Assembly (NCBI RefSeq): GCF_016862555.1
Contig: NZ_BONE01000013.1
Location: 62,001 to 126,000, forward strand
Length of the DNA: 64,000 nucleotides
Direction: 5' to 3'
Source of the DNA: Asanoa siamensis
GTDB lineage: Bacteria; Actinomycetota; Actinomycetes; Mycobacteriales; Micromonosporaceae
Shown: piece after piece, positions 16,446 to 24,559 of the stretch
How the letters are laid out: each line of letters begins with the position of its first letter
Position numbering within the stretch: position 1 is the first letter of the stretch
Position numbers and translations under genes: made by a program
Notes under the pieces: model-generated
What the model was told of the DNA's origin: nothing
What the model saw: only the letters and a program-made list of their open reading frames with translations
Databases searched by the model: none

Positions 16446-18251
16446 TCAGCCGGCCGCCGCGCGGGCCGCGGTCGGGTCCTCGGCCGACAGGACCGCGGTG
16501 GCCAGGCGTTCGCAGGCCTCACGGGTGTGGGCCGCGAGTGCGTCGCGGACCGCCGGGATCGCGTGGGCCGGCATCGACAGACTGCTGATGCCCAGCCCCG
16601 CGAAGACCGGTGCCAGACCCGGATCCGCCGCCGCCTCACCGCAGATGCCGACCGGCTTGCCGGCCGCGCGGCCCGCGCGGGCGCACATGGCCACCAGGTC
16701 GAGCAGCGCCGGCTGCCACGGGTCGAGCAGCTCCGCCAGGTCGCCGGCCATCCGGTCGGCCGCGAACGTGTACTGGCTCAGGTCGTTCGTGCCGATCGAC
16801 AGGAACTCGACCTCGCGCAGCAGGGCGCGTACCCGAAGCGCCGCCGCCGGGATCTCCACCATCACGCCCGCGGACGCCAGTCCGGCCGCACGGGCGCGGG
16901 CAACGAAGTCCCGGGCCTCGGCCGGGGTCGCGATCATCGGCGCCATCACCCAGGCGGTCGCACCGGTACGGGCGGCGGCCGCGGCGATCGCGGCGAGCTG
17001 GCCGTCGAGCAGCCCGGGATCGCGCCGCGCGAGGCGCACCCCGCGGACGCCGAGCGCCGGGTTCGGCTCACCCGACTGCTCGAGGAACGGCAGCGGCTTG
17101 TCGGCGCCCGCGTCCAACGTGCGCACGACGACCTTGCGGCCGCCGAGGGCGTCGAAGACGGCCGCGTACGCCTCGACCTGCTCGTCATGGCTGGGTGCCT
17201 GCGCGCGGTCGAGGTACAGCAGCTCCGTGCGGAAGAGCCCGACGCCCTCGGCGCCCGCGACCGGGTCGGCCGCCGAACCCACGTTGGCCAGCAGTTCGAC
17301 AGACCAACCATCGGCGGTACGGCCCGGCCCGGACGACGCCGCCGCCCGCGCGCGGCGTTCCTGCTCGCGCCGCCGGGTGTCCGCGACGGTGGCCTCGTCG
17401 ACGCCGACCCGTACCGTGCCCGCCGCCCCGTCGACGGCGACCACCATCCCGTCGCGGAGCCCGGCCGCGCCGCCGCAGCGCACCACGGCGGGGATGCCGA
17501 GCGAGCGCGCCAGGATCGCGGTGTGGCTGGTCGGGCCGCCGGCCTCAGTGACCAGCGCGAGCACCCGCGCGGGGTCGAGCCCGGCCGTGTCGGCGGGCGC
17601 GAGGTCGGTCGCGACCAGCACGAACGGATGGTCGGGCGACGGGATGCCGGGCATCGGCGCGCCGCTCGACACGGCCACCGCGCGGTCGCGCAGGTCGTCC
17701 AGGTCGGCCACCCGCTCGGCGAGGTAGCCGCCGGCATCCAGAAAAGCCTGCCTGTGTACGGCGAACGCCGCGTCGATCGCGTGCGGTGCGTCGGAGCCCG
17801 CCCGGATCGCGTCGGCCACCGCCTCGTCCAGCACCGGATCCTCGGCCATCAGCACCTGCGCGCGGAGGATCTCGGCGGCGGTGGCGTCCCGGGTGGCCTC
17901 GGCCCGCCGCCCCAGCTCGGCCGCCACCTCCCGCAGCGCCGCCGCGGCGCCGGCCAACTCGGCCTCGACGTCGTCGACCACCCGCGGCGACGGCATCCGC
18001 GGCGCGTCACCCGCCCGACACACCGGGCCGGCGGCGAAACCGGGCGACACCCCGATGCCGCGCAACGGCTCCGCCGACGGACCCGGACGCACCCCGCCCG
18101 GCACCCCGCCGATCAGACCGGGGGTCGCTCCCGTGAGCCGCCCGGCGGGGACGCCGGTCTGTGATGGGGCGCTCGCCGCGACCGGCTGGCCGGCGGAGAT
18201 GTCGGTGGGTGCGTCGGCCGGGAGGCTCGACGCGGCAGCCGCCTCACCCAT
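16446..18251 (-). CDS. ptsI: PTS enzyme I (phosphoenolpyruvate-protein phosphotransferase)
   Basis: A 601-residue cytoplasmic kinase that moves phosphate from PEP to HPr. The phosphohistidine is in GGPTSHTAILARS near residue 237, and the PEP-binding domain carries GVGLFRTELLYLDR and LSIGTNDLSQYTFAADR, the EI signature 2. A Pro/Ala-rich extension of about 50 residues precedes the usual start (GIGVSPGFAAGP). The ATG at 18251 has GGAAGG upstream and overlaps the HPr gene by 8 bp; an in-frame GTG lies 9 bases earlier. As the last gene of the PTS operon it supplies the general phosphorelay component inside a sugar-specific operon. Confidence 0.92.
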   Translation of the reverse strand: MGEAAAASSLPADAPTDISAGQPVAASAPSQTGVPAGRLTGATPGLIGGVPGGVRPGPSAEPLRGIGVSPGFAAGPVCRAGDAPRMPSPRVVDDVEAELAGAAAALREVAAELGRRAEATRDATAAEILRAQVLMAEDPVLDEAVADAIRAGSDAPHAIDAAFAVHRQAFLDAGGYLAERVADLDDLRDRAVAVSSGAPMPGIPSPDHPFVLVATDLAPADTAGLDPARVLALVTEAGGPTSHTAILARSLGIPAVVRCGGAAGLRDGMVVAVDGAAGTVRVGVDEATVADTRRREQERRARAAASSGPGRTADGWSVELLANVGSAADPVAGAEGVGLFRTELLYLDRAQAPSHDEQVEAYAAVFDALGGRKVVVRTLDAGADKPLPFLEQSGEPNPALGVRGVRLARRDPGLLDGQLAAIAAAAARTGATAWVMAPMIATPAEARDFVARARAAGLASAGVMVEIPAAALRVRALLREVEFLSIGTNDLSQYTFAADRMAGDLAELLDPWQPALLDLVAMCARAGRAAGKPVGICGEAAADPGLAPVFAGLGISSLSMPAHAIPAVRDALAAHTREACERLATAVLSAEDPTAARAAAG

Positions 18252-18531
18252 CGGAGCCACCTTCCTCGGCGTCCAGGTCGCGGGCCAGCAGCGCCGCCAG
18301 GTCGTCGAGGACCACGTCGGCGCCGTCGCCCTCGGCGGTGATGGTCACCTCGGTGCCGCACTTGGCGCCCAGCGACAGCACCGACAGCATGCTGTTGGCC
18401 GGCACGGGCTTGCGGCCCGCCACATTGATCTTCACCGGCAGCGGAGCGGACCCCGCGGCGGCGACGAACAAGGCCGCCGGGCGGGCGTGCAGGCCGGTAC
18501 GCGAGCCCACGGTCACGGTGCGGGACGGCAT
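18244..18531 (-). CDS. ptsH: HPr family phosphocarrier protein
   Basis: A 95-residue HPr. The phosphoryl-accepting His is in GLHARPAALF (residue 15), and ANSMLSVLSLGAK around residue 46 matches the region of the regulatory Ser. The C-terminus has a short acidic extension (DAEEGGSDG). The gene overlaps the EI gene by 8 bp and follows the Zn-dehydrogenase by 12 bp, so EI and HPr are translated from the same polycistronic message as the sugar-specific components. Confidence 0.93.
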   Translation of the reverse strand: MPSRTVTVGSRTGLHARPAALFVAAAGSAPLPVKINVAGRKPVPANSMLSVLSLGAKCGTEVTITAEGDGADVVLDDLAALLARDLDAEEGGSDG

Positions 18532-18543
18532 GGTGAAACCCCC

Positions 18544-19578
18544 TCAGGACTCGATGGTCACCTTGATGGCGGCACCCCGGGCGACGATGTCGAACGCCTC
18601 CAGCGCCGACGTCACCGGCAACCGGTGGGTGATCAGGTCGGCGACCGGCACCGCGCCGGACGCGATCAACTCCAGCGCCCGCTTGTTGTGCGCGGGCGAC
18701 GAGCCGTTGGCGCCGACGATCGTCAGCTCCTGGTAGTGCACGAGGTTGCTGTCGACCCGGATCACCGGGTCGTCCTTGGGCAGCCCGCCGAAGAAGCTGA
18801 TCCGGGCCTGCCGGGCGCAGAGCGCGAACGCCTGCTCCTGGGCGGCCTTCGACGCCGCCGCGGTGATGACCACGTCGGCGCCGCGGCCGTCGGTGAGCTT
18901 GCGGACCTCGTCGACCACGTCGGTGTCGGCGCCGCAGATCGCCGCGTCCGGCGCCACCCGTACGGACGAGAGCGCCAGCCGGTCCGGGTTCAGGTCGACG
19001 AGGAAGACCCGCCGCGCGCCGCGGGCCCGGGCAAGCCGGACGTGCAGGCAGCCGATCGGGCCGGCGCCCATCACCACCACGTCGTCGCCGGAACCGACCC
19101 GGGCGAGCTCCTGTCCGTTGAGGACACAGGCGAGCGGCTCGGCGACCGACGCCTCGGCGTACCCGATCCCGTCCGGAATGCGGTTGAGACCGTCGACGGC
19201 GAGCACCTTGGCGGGCACCAGCATCAGCTCGGCGAAGCCGCCGTCGTAGTGGTAGCCCATCGACTCCTGGTTGGGGCAGACGGTCATCCGGCCGCGCCGG
19301 CACTCGCCGCACTGTCCACAAGGGATCGCAGCGATGACCTGGACGCGGTCGCCGGCCTGCCAGCCCGTGTCGCCGCCGTCGACCACCTCGCCGGCGATCT
19401 CGTGGCCCATCACGCGCGGCGGGCGGATGTGGTGGTGCCCGAACTTGAAGATCTTGACGTCGGTGCCGCAGGTGGAGCAGTTGTGCACGCGGATCAGCAC
19501 GTCGCCGCCGGTCCGGGTGGGCTCGGGGGCGTCCTCGATGCGTACGTCGCCGGGCGCGTGGAAGCGCACGACCTTCAT
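18544..19578 (-). CDS. zinc-dependent medium-chain dehydrogenase (polyol or polyol-phosphate type)
   Basis: A 344-residue MDR oxidoreductase. Catalytic zinc ligands are visible as Cys in NCSTCGTDVK (near 37) and GHE in VMGHEIAGEV (near 59). A structural zinc lobe has CGQCGECRRGRMTVC, and the NAD-binding motif is VMGAGPIGC near 170. It resembles sorbitol, L-iditol, galactitol-1-phosphate and arabitol-phosphate dehydrogenases. It overlaps the IIA gene by 4 bp inside a mannitol-type PTS operon, so oxidation of an incoming hexitol phosphate is the best inference. The exact substrate cannot be told. Confidence 0.85.
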   Translation of the reverse strand: MKVVRFHAPGDVRIEDAPEPTRTGGDVLIRVHNCSTCGTDVKIFKFGHHHIRPPRVMGHEIAGEVVDGGDTGWQAGDRVQVIAAIPCGQCGECRRGRMTVCPNQESMGYHYDGGFAELMLVPAKVLAVDGLNRIPDGIGYAEASVAEPLACVLNGQELARVGSGDDVVVMGAGPIGCLHVRLARARGARRVFLVDLNPDRLALSSVRVAPDAAICGADTDVVDEVRKLTDGRGADVVITAAASKAAQEQAFALCARQARISFFGGLPKDDPVIRVDSNLVHYQELTIVGANGSSPAHNKRALELIASGAVPVADLITHRLPVTSALEAFDIVARGAAIKVTIES

Positions 19579-20030
19579 GCCGTCTCCTCGATGGGGGTCA
19601 ACAGGTCGTAGACCGTGTCCTGGTCGGTGGCCGCGCGCAGCGCCGCGGCCCGGTCGGGGTCGAGCAGGATCTGGGCGAGCTCGCCGAGCACCTCGACGTG
19701 CCCGTCGCCGCGGGCGGCGATCGCGACGCAGACGCGTACGGGCCGGTCGCCGCCCCAGTCGACGCCGGCCGGGAAGCGCAGCACGGCCAACGCGTCCCGC
19801 AGCACGGTCTCCTTGCCGGCCAGGGTGCCGTGCGGGATCGCGACACCTTCACCGACGTACGTGGAAACGGATTTCTCGCGTTCGAGCATGGCGTCCACAT
19901 AGGCCGGTTGGACCGCGCCCACCGACACGAGCACCTCGCCGCAGCGGCGGATGGCGGCCTCCCTGTCGGCGGCGGTCTCGGCGAGCCGGATCGCGGCCGG
20001 GTCGAGCAGCGCGCCGAGGCCCTCAGCCAT
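19575..20030 (-). CDS. PTS IIA component, mannitol/fructose type
   Basis: A 151-residue EIIA of the mannitol-fructose superfamily. The phosphorylated His is in GVAIPHGTL near residue 67; the conserved RFPAGVDWGGDRPVRVCVAIAA follows at about 85-106. It overlaps the IIB gene by 8 bp and the dehydrogenase gene by 4 bp. It accepts phosphate from HPr and passes it to IIB. Being a separate chain, not fused to IICB, is typical of actinobacterial and some Bacillus mannitol systems. Confidence 0.92.
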   Translation of the reverse strand: MAEGLGALLDPAAIRLAETAADREAAIRRCGEVLVSVGAVQPAYVDAMLEREKSVSTYVGEGVAIPHGTLAGKETVLRDALAVLRFPAGVDWGGDRPVRVCVAIAARGDGHVEVLGELAQILLDPDRAAALRAATDQDTVYDLLTPIEETA

Positions 20031-20331
20031 CGAGCTCGCCGCCGGACTCGACCACCTGCACGAGCCGCGTGACCGCCGGGTCGCCGATGAACACCTGCAC
20101 CGGGAGGATCACCTTGCCCGGCGCGCTGCCGCGGGCACGGTCGGCGAGCCCCGCGTGGCAGACCACGACGTCGGCGTCGGCCGGGATCGAGTTGACCGGC
20201 GTGTGCTCGACGGTGATGCCGCGCTTCTTGAGCTGGCGCCGGAGCTGGCTGGCGAGCATGACGCTGCTGCCCATGCCGGCGTCGCAGGCCACGACGACCT
20301 TCTGGATGTCGCTGCCCTTGATGTTGGCCAT
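20023..20331 (-). CDS. PTS IIB component, mannitol type
   Basis: A 102-residue EIIB domain protein. The phosphocysteine is in VVACDAGMGSSVM at about residue 15, the loop signature of the mannitol IIB fold. HTPVNSIPADADVVVCHAGL lies near 40-60. The ATG at 20331 is preferred to an upstream in-frame start since homology begins at MANIKGSDIQKVVVACD. A perfect 10-bp hairpin (20360-20389) separates it from the upstream IIC gene and may set their relative expression. Confidence 0.9.
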   Translation of the reverse strand: MANIKGSDIQKVVVACDAGMGSSVMLASQLRRQLKKRGITVEHTPVNSIPADADVVVCHAGLADRARGSAPGKVILPVQVFIGDPAVTRLVQVVESGGELDG

Positions 20332-20359
20332 GACGGTTGCCTTTCGGGGGTGGGGAACG

Positions 20360-20389
20360 GAAGGGGCCCCGCGCTGCACGGGCCCCTTC
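20360..20389 (-). other. intercistronic hairpin between IIC and IIB genes
   Basis: GAAGGGGCCC at 20360-20369 pairs perfectly with 20380-20389 around a 10-nt loop. No T-run follows on the minus strand, so it is more likely an RNA-stability or partial-attenuation element than a full terminator. Confidence 0.55.
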
Positions 20390-20400
20390 TCATCGCGGGG

Positions 20401-21630
20401 TCAGGCGGACGTGCGTTGATCCGGCGCGGCGGCCGCGACCGGCTCGCGGTCGGGCGCCGGCTGCGTGCCGGGTTGCGGATCGGCATCCGGGGGTACGGCG
20501 GCCGCCGCGTCACCGCCCGCGGTCGTCGGGTCCTCCTTCGGCTCGAGGCGGCCGAAGCCGAGCAGGGCCGCGGCCACCGCGAACGTCACGCCGGCCGAGA
20601 TCACGATCCCGAGCAGCATGGGTACGTAGCCGCCGCGCGGCGTCACCGCGAAGTAGGCGAAGATGCTGCCGGGCGACGGGGTGGCGGTGAGGCCCGCGTC
20701 GGTGAGCATGAAGGTGCCGACGCCCGCCGCGCCACCGGCGATCATCGCGATGATCAGGCGGGGCTTCATCAGCACGTACGGGAAGTAGATCTCGTGGATG
20801 CCGCCGAGGAACTGGATGATCATGGCGGCCGGGGTGGTGGCCCGCAGGTTGCGGGGTCCGAAGAAGAAGAACGCGAGCAGCAGGCCGAGGCCGGGGCCCG
20901 GATTCGACTCGATCATGAACAGGATCGACTTGCCGGTCTCGGCGGCCTCGGCGACACCGAGCGGCCCGAACACGCCGTGGTTGATGGCGTTGTTGAGGAA
21001 CAGCACCTTGGCCGGCTCGACGAGGATCGACGCGAGCGGCAGCAGGTTGCGGTCGACCAGCCAGCTGACGGCGTCGCCGGCGGCGTTGGTGACCGTACGC
21101 ATGACGGGGCCGATCGCCCAGGCGCCGAGCAGCGCCATGCCACCGCCGATGATGCCGGCGGAGAAGTTGTTGACCAGCATCTCGAAGCCGGGTCGGATGC
21201 GGTCCTCGACGAGCGCGTCGAACTGCTTGAGCAGCCAGGCGGTCGCAGGCCCGATGATCATCGCGCCGAGGAACATCGGCGAGGCGTTCTCGAGCTCGGT
21301 GCCCATCACGGCACCGGCACCGACGGCCACGCCGACGGTAGCGACGGCACCGACCACGGCGCCGCGCTGGCCGTGCACCAGCCGGCCACCGGTGTAGCCG
21401 ATGAGGATCGGCAGGAGGAAGAAGATCATCGGGTTGACGAGCTGGCCGAAGTCGTCGTTCGGTATCCAGCCGGTCGGGATGAACAGGGCCGTGATCAGAC
21501 CCCACGCGATGAACGCGCCGATATTAGGCATGATCATGGCCGCGAGGTTGCCACCGAACCGCTGCACGGTGGCGCGGAACCCGGTGCCCTGCACCGTGGG
21601 TGTGTAGCCACGTTCCTCGGTAGTTGTCAC
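20401..21630 (-). CDS. PTS mannitol-type transporter subunit IIC
   Basis: A 409-residue membrane permease of the mannitol-type EIIC family. About eight hydrophobic segments lie between residues 25 and 350. The substrate-site motif GGIHEIYFPY is near 265, and NNAINHGVFGPLG near 205 is also conserved. The last ~50 residues are a Pro/Ala/Asp-rich cytoplasmic tail, perhaps the relic of a linker to a fused IIB. The GTG at 21630 is preceded by GGGAG. It imports and, with IIB, phosphorylates a hexitol; mannitol is the family default but not proven. Confidence 0.92.
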   Translation of the reverse strand: MTTTEERGYTPTVQGTGFRATVQRFGGNLAAMIMPNIGAFIAWGLITALFIPTGWIPNDDFGQLVNPMIFFLLPILIGYTGGRLVHGQRGAVVGAVATVGVAVGAGAVMGTELENASPMFLGAMIIGPATAWLLKQFDALVEDRIRPGFEMLVNNFSAGIIGGGMALLGAWAIGPVMRTVTNAAGDAVSWLVDRNLLPLASILVEPAKVLFLNNAINHGVFGPLGVAEAAETGKSILFMIESNPGPGLGLLLAFFFFGPRNLRATTPAAMIIQFLGGIHEIYFPYVLMKPRLIIAMIAGGAAGVGTFMLTDAGLTATPSPGSIFAYFAVTPRGGYVPMLLGIVISAGVTFAVAAALLGFGRLEPKEDPTTAGGDAAAAVPPDADPQPGTQPAPDREPVAAAAPDQRTSA

Positions 21631-21666
21631 CGAACGCTCCCTTCGGGGGTGGGGGAGGGGGGTCCG

Positions 21667-22752
21667 TCAGCCTTGCGAGGCCAGGCTCCGGACAGGATCG
21701 GAATCGGGATGGATAACCACGTCACCGCGGCGCATTTCGTCAGGCCGCGGCATCCGGGAGCCCGGCAGGCTGACCGCCGCCGCACCCCAGGCAAGCCCTT
21801 CAGCGAGCGCGGCCACGAGATCGGGCCGCAACCGCCCGTCCCGCCCGCCACCAGCACGGGCTTCGTCGACGGCGGTGAAGGTGTCAGCGGTAGTGGCCGG
21901 ACCGCTGACACGGTTGGCCGTTTCGGTCGGGCCGGTGGCGCCGGCAGCCGCCGCCTCTGACCTGGTCAGCGCCGCCAAGAACCCCGCCAGCAACGCGTCG
22001 CCGGCGCCGACCGTGGAGCGGGGGGCCGTGACCGCCGCCGTGCCGCTGACGACCGTGTCGGCCGTGACCAGGATCGCGCCGTCGGCGCCGAGGCTGGCCA
22101 GGACCGCGCCCGCGCCCCAGGCGCGTACCTGGTCGGCCGCCGCGATCACGTCGGAGCGGGACCCCAACGGGCGGCCGACCACGTCGGACAGTTCCTCCCG
22201 GTTGGGCTTGACCAGGTGGGCGCCCGCCTCCGCAGCCGCCCGCAAGGCCGGCCCGCTCGTGTCCACCGCCAGCCGTACCCCCGCCGCCACGATGCGGTCG
22301 CACAACCGGCCGAAGGCCGCCGGTGTCACGCCCGGTGGGAGGCTGCCGCAGACCACCACCCAGCCCGCGGTGCCCGCGGCGGCCAGGGCCTGGCCCGTCA
22401 CCGCGTCGAACTCGACCGCGGACAGGGTCGGGCCCGGTTCGTTGACCTTCGTCACCGTGCCGTCGGGTTCGGCGAGGGTGATGTTGGAGCGGGTCTGGCC
22501 GCCGATCGGGACGGCGACCAGGTCGACGCCCTCCGCCGCGAGCAGGCGGACCAGTTGGGCGCCCTCGTCGCCGCCGCACGGCAGGACCGCGCGGGACGCA
22601 ACCCCGTTGGCCAGCAGCGCGCGGGAGACGTTGACGCCCTTGCCGCCCGGGTCGAGGCGGGCCGAGCGGGCCCGGAGCACGTCGCCCCGGGCCAGGTGGT
22701 CGATCTCGATCGCCCGGTCGAGGCTCGGATTGAGGGTGACGGTGACGATCAT
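21667..22752 (-). CDS. 1-phosphofructokinase family sugar kinase (PfkB)
   Basis: A 361-residue PfkB-type kinase. Substrate motifs are TLNPSLDRAIEI at the N-terminus and DPGGKGVNVSRAL near 34. The catalytic site is STVGAGDALLAGF, with the Asp base near residue 252. Straight after this helix comes an insertion of about 45 residues, low-complexity and Thr/Ala/Gly-rich, absent from FruK/LacC, before the chain resumes at LAEGLAWGAAAVSLPG. It could phosphorylate fructose-1-phosphate or tagatose-6-phosphate; the PTS and Zn-dehydrogenase context leaves both open. It overlaps the regulator gene by 4 bp and precedes IIC. Confidence 0.87.
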   Translation of the reverse strand: MIVTVTLNPSLDRAIEIDHLARGDVLRARSARLDPGGKGVNVSRALLANGVASRAVLPCGGDEGAQLVRLLAAEGVDLVAVPIGGQTRSNITLAEPDGTVTKVNEPGPTLSAVEFDAVTGQALAAAGTAGWVVVCGSLPPGVTPAAFGRLCDRIVAAGVRLAVDTSGPALRAAAEAGAHLVKPNREELSDVVGRPLGSRSDVIAAADQVRAWGAGAVLASLGADGAILVTADTVVSGTAAVTAPRSTVGAGDALLAGFLAALTRSEAAAAGATGPTETANRVSGPATTADTFTAVDEARAGGGRDGRLRPDLVAALAEGLAWGAAAVSLPGSRMPRPDEMRRGDVVIHPDSDPVRSLASQG

Positions 22753-23510
22753 GCGCGGACCACCCGTACGCCGGCCGCCTCGACGTCGCCCGCCAGTTCC
22801 GCGTCGAGGCCCGTGTCGGTGATCAGCACGTCCAGATCGGACAGACCGCCGAACCGGGCCAGGTAGTCGTTGCCGATCTTCGTGTGGTCGGCGAGCAGCA
22901 CCACCCGCCGGGCCGCCGCGATCATCGCCCGCTTGACCGTCGCCTCGGCCGGGTCGGGTGTGGTCAGCCCGCGCTCGACCGAGCAGCCGTTGGTGCCCAT
23001 GAAGGCGACGTCGACGTACATGTCGGCGAGCGGGCGCAGCGCCCAGTCGTCGACGGTGGCCAGGGTCTTGCCGCGGACCCGGCCGCCCAGCAGCAGTACC
23101 GTCAGGTTGGCCCGGGTGCCGAGCAGCGTGGCCAGCACCGGCGAGTTGACGACCACCGACAGCTCGCGGTCGGCCGGCAGTGCCTGCGCGAGCCGGGCCG
23201 TGGTGCTGCCGGCGTCGAGGATCACCGCGCCCTCGTCGGGCAACTCGGCCAGCGCCGCCTTGGCGATGCGCTCCTTCTCGGTGATCAGCACGGAGTCACG
23301 GGCGGCGAGCGCCGGCTCGAAGCCGATCCGCTCGACGGGAATCGCGCCGCCGTGCACTCGGCGCAGCACCCCCGCCCGCTCCAGGACGGTCAGGTCGCGG
23401 CGGACCGTCTCGGCGGTGACCTGGAAGGCATCGGCGAGCGCGGTCACGTCGACCCGCCCCTGAGCACGCGCGAGCCGCCGGATCTCCTCTTGCCGCTCCT
23501 CCGCGTACAT
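22749..23510 (-). CDS. DeoR/GlpR family transcriptional regulator of the PTS operon
   Basis: A 253-residue regulator. The N-terminal winged helix-turn-helix has ALADAFQVTAETVRRDL, a classic DeoR DNA-recognition motif, followed by RVHGGAI. The C-terminal DeoR sugar-phosphate-sensor domain carries ILDAGSTTARLAQAL near 95 and LADHTKIG near 208. The ATG at 23510 (MYAEERQEEI) has GGAGG upstream. It is the first gene of the eight-gene PTS operon and overlaps pfkB by 4 bp. Direct TTTGTTT repeats sit over its presumed -10, so autoregulation relieved by a sugar phosphate is likely. Confidence 0.9.
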   Translation of the reverse strand: MYAEERQEEIRRLARAQGRVDVTALADAFQVTAETVRRDLTVLERAGVLRRVHGGAIPVERIGFEPALAARDSVLITEKERIAKAALAELPDEGAVILDAGSTTARLAQALPADRELSVVVNSPVLATLLGTRANLTVLLLGGRVRGKTLATVDDWALRPLADMYVDVAFMGTNGCSVERGLTTPDPAEATVKRAMIAAARRVVLLADHTKIGNDYLARFGGLSDLDVLITDTGLDAELAGDVEAAGVRVVRA

Positions 23511-23530
23511 GTGGCTTTGCCTCCGCATCA

Positions 23531-23574
23531 TTTTGTTTCGTCTTTGTTTACGCTTGACTATGTGGGAAGTCAAG
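23531..23574 (-). promoter_or_regulatory. promoter and candidate DeoR-type operator of the PTS operon
   Basis: Reading the minus strand, TTGACT (23573-23568) is followed after 17 bases by TAAACA (23550-23545), a reasonable sigma-70-type pair. Two TTTGTTT repeats on the plus strand (23532-23538 and 23543-23549) are spaced 11 bases, one helical turn, and cover the -10. A 7-bp inverted repeat (23553-23559 with 23568-23574) overlaps the -35. Confidence 0.6.
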
Positions 23575-23584
23575 ACATGGAAAT

Positions 23585-23612
23585 GCCCCGACCTCGGGTA
23601 CGAGGCCGGGGC
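23585..23612 (-). terminator. hairpin downstream of the MmyB-type regulator gene
   Basis: Arms 23585-23596 and 23601-23612 pair over 11 of 12 positions around a 4-nt loop. It lies between the stop of the regulator gene (23629) and the PTS operon promoter. The following bases on the minus strand (ATTTCC) are only weakly T-rich, so termination may be partial. Confidence 0.55.
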
Positions 23613-23628
23613 GTGCGGAAAAACGGAC

Positions 23629-24456
23629 CTAAGTGGACGCCGCCAGCGAGCCGAGCAGCGAAAGCGATCGGGCCGATTCGCTGCCGGGTTCCGCGTGATA
23701 CACGCACAGGACCAGACCGTCCGTCCCGGCGATCGTCAGCTTGTCGCCGTAGAGGTCGAGGTCGCCGACCTCCGGATGGCGCATCAGGCTGAACCGGGCC
23801 TCCGGGCGCCGCACGTCGTGGCGCGCCCAGAGCTGTCGGAACTCCGCGCTCTTCAGTGACAGCTCGCCGACCAGCGACGTCAGCGCCAGGTCGTCGCCGT
23901 GGCCGGTCGCGTCGGCGCGTAGGCCGGCGACCGCGTGCGCGACCGCTTCGGGCCAGTCGCGGTGGAACGCGCGCTCGGCCGGGTCGAGGAAGACGGCGCG
24001 CAGCCGATTGACGCCGGGGGAGAGGTTCGGCGACAGGGCGAGCGCCATCCGGTTGGCGAGCAGCACGTCGAGCCAGCGGGTCTGCACGAACGCCGGCGAC
24101 GTCAGCTCGTCGAGCAGGAAACGGATGCTCTGCGGGATCGCCGTCGACGCGGCCCCCGGGCGGGCGGCGGCGCGGGAGGTGGGCCGGCTGAGCCCGACCA
24201 GGTACGCGGCCGCGTCGGTGTCCAGGCGCAGCACCCGGGCCAGCGCGTCGAGCACCTGCACCGACGGGTGCCGGTCGCGGCCCTGCTCCAGCCGCAGGTA
24301 GTAGTCGGAGCTGATGCCCGCGAGCATCGCGACCTCCTCGCGGCGCAGGCCGGGCACGCGCCGGACGCCCACCCCGGGGCCGAGGCCGACCTCCTCCGGC
24401 GTGATCCGCTCACGATGCGCGCGCAGGAAGTCGCCGAGCTCGTTGCCCTTGTCCAC
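23629..24456 (-). CDS. XRE family regulator with MmyB-like ligand-binding domain
   Basis: A 275-residue regulator. The N-terminal helix-turn-helix has GVRRVPGLRREEVAMLAGIS and YYLRLEQGRDRHPS, the hallmark of the MmyB class. The remaining ~190 residues form the MmyB ligand-binding domain, with LLANRMALALSP near 130 and FRQLWARHDVR near 205. The GTG at 24456 (VDKGNELGDFLR) is favoured; a GTG six codons upstream at 24474 is possible. It is divergent from the aldo/keto reductase gene, a common pairing in which the regulator controls its oxidoreductase neighbour. Confidence 0.87.
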   Translation of the reverse strand: MDKGNELGDFLRAHRERITPEEVGLGPGVGVRRVPGLRREEVAMLAGISSDYYLRLEQGRDRHPSVQVLDALARVLRLDTDAAAYLVGLSRPTSRAAARPGAASTAIPQSIRFLLDELTSPAFVQTRWLDVLLANRMALALSPNLSPGVNRLRAVFLDPAERAFHRDWPEAVAHAVAGLRADATGHGDDLALTSLVGELSLKSAEFRQLWARHDVRRPEARFSLMRHPEVGDLDLYGDKLTIAGTDGLVLCVYHAEPGSESARSLSLLGSLAAST

Positions 24457-24559
24457 AAGCCCGACGATAGGCACATCCGGCGCGCCGCGGGTGGTCCCCG
24501 CACACCCAGGAACAGCACGACTCTGCCTGTCAGGTCCGCGGCGAGGCACGGTCGAGGGC

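Noticed and set aside
18244-18260. GTG at 18260 as EI start
   Set aside because: The ATG at 18251 has a better-placed ribosome site; difference is only three residues.
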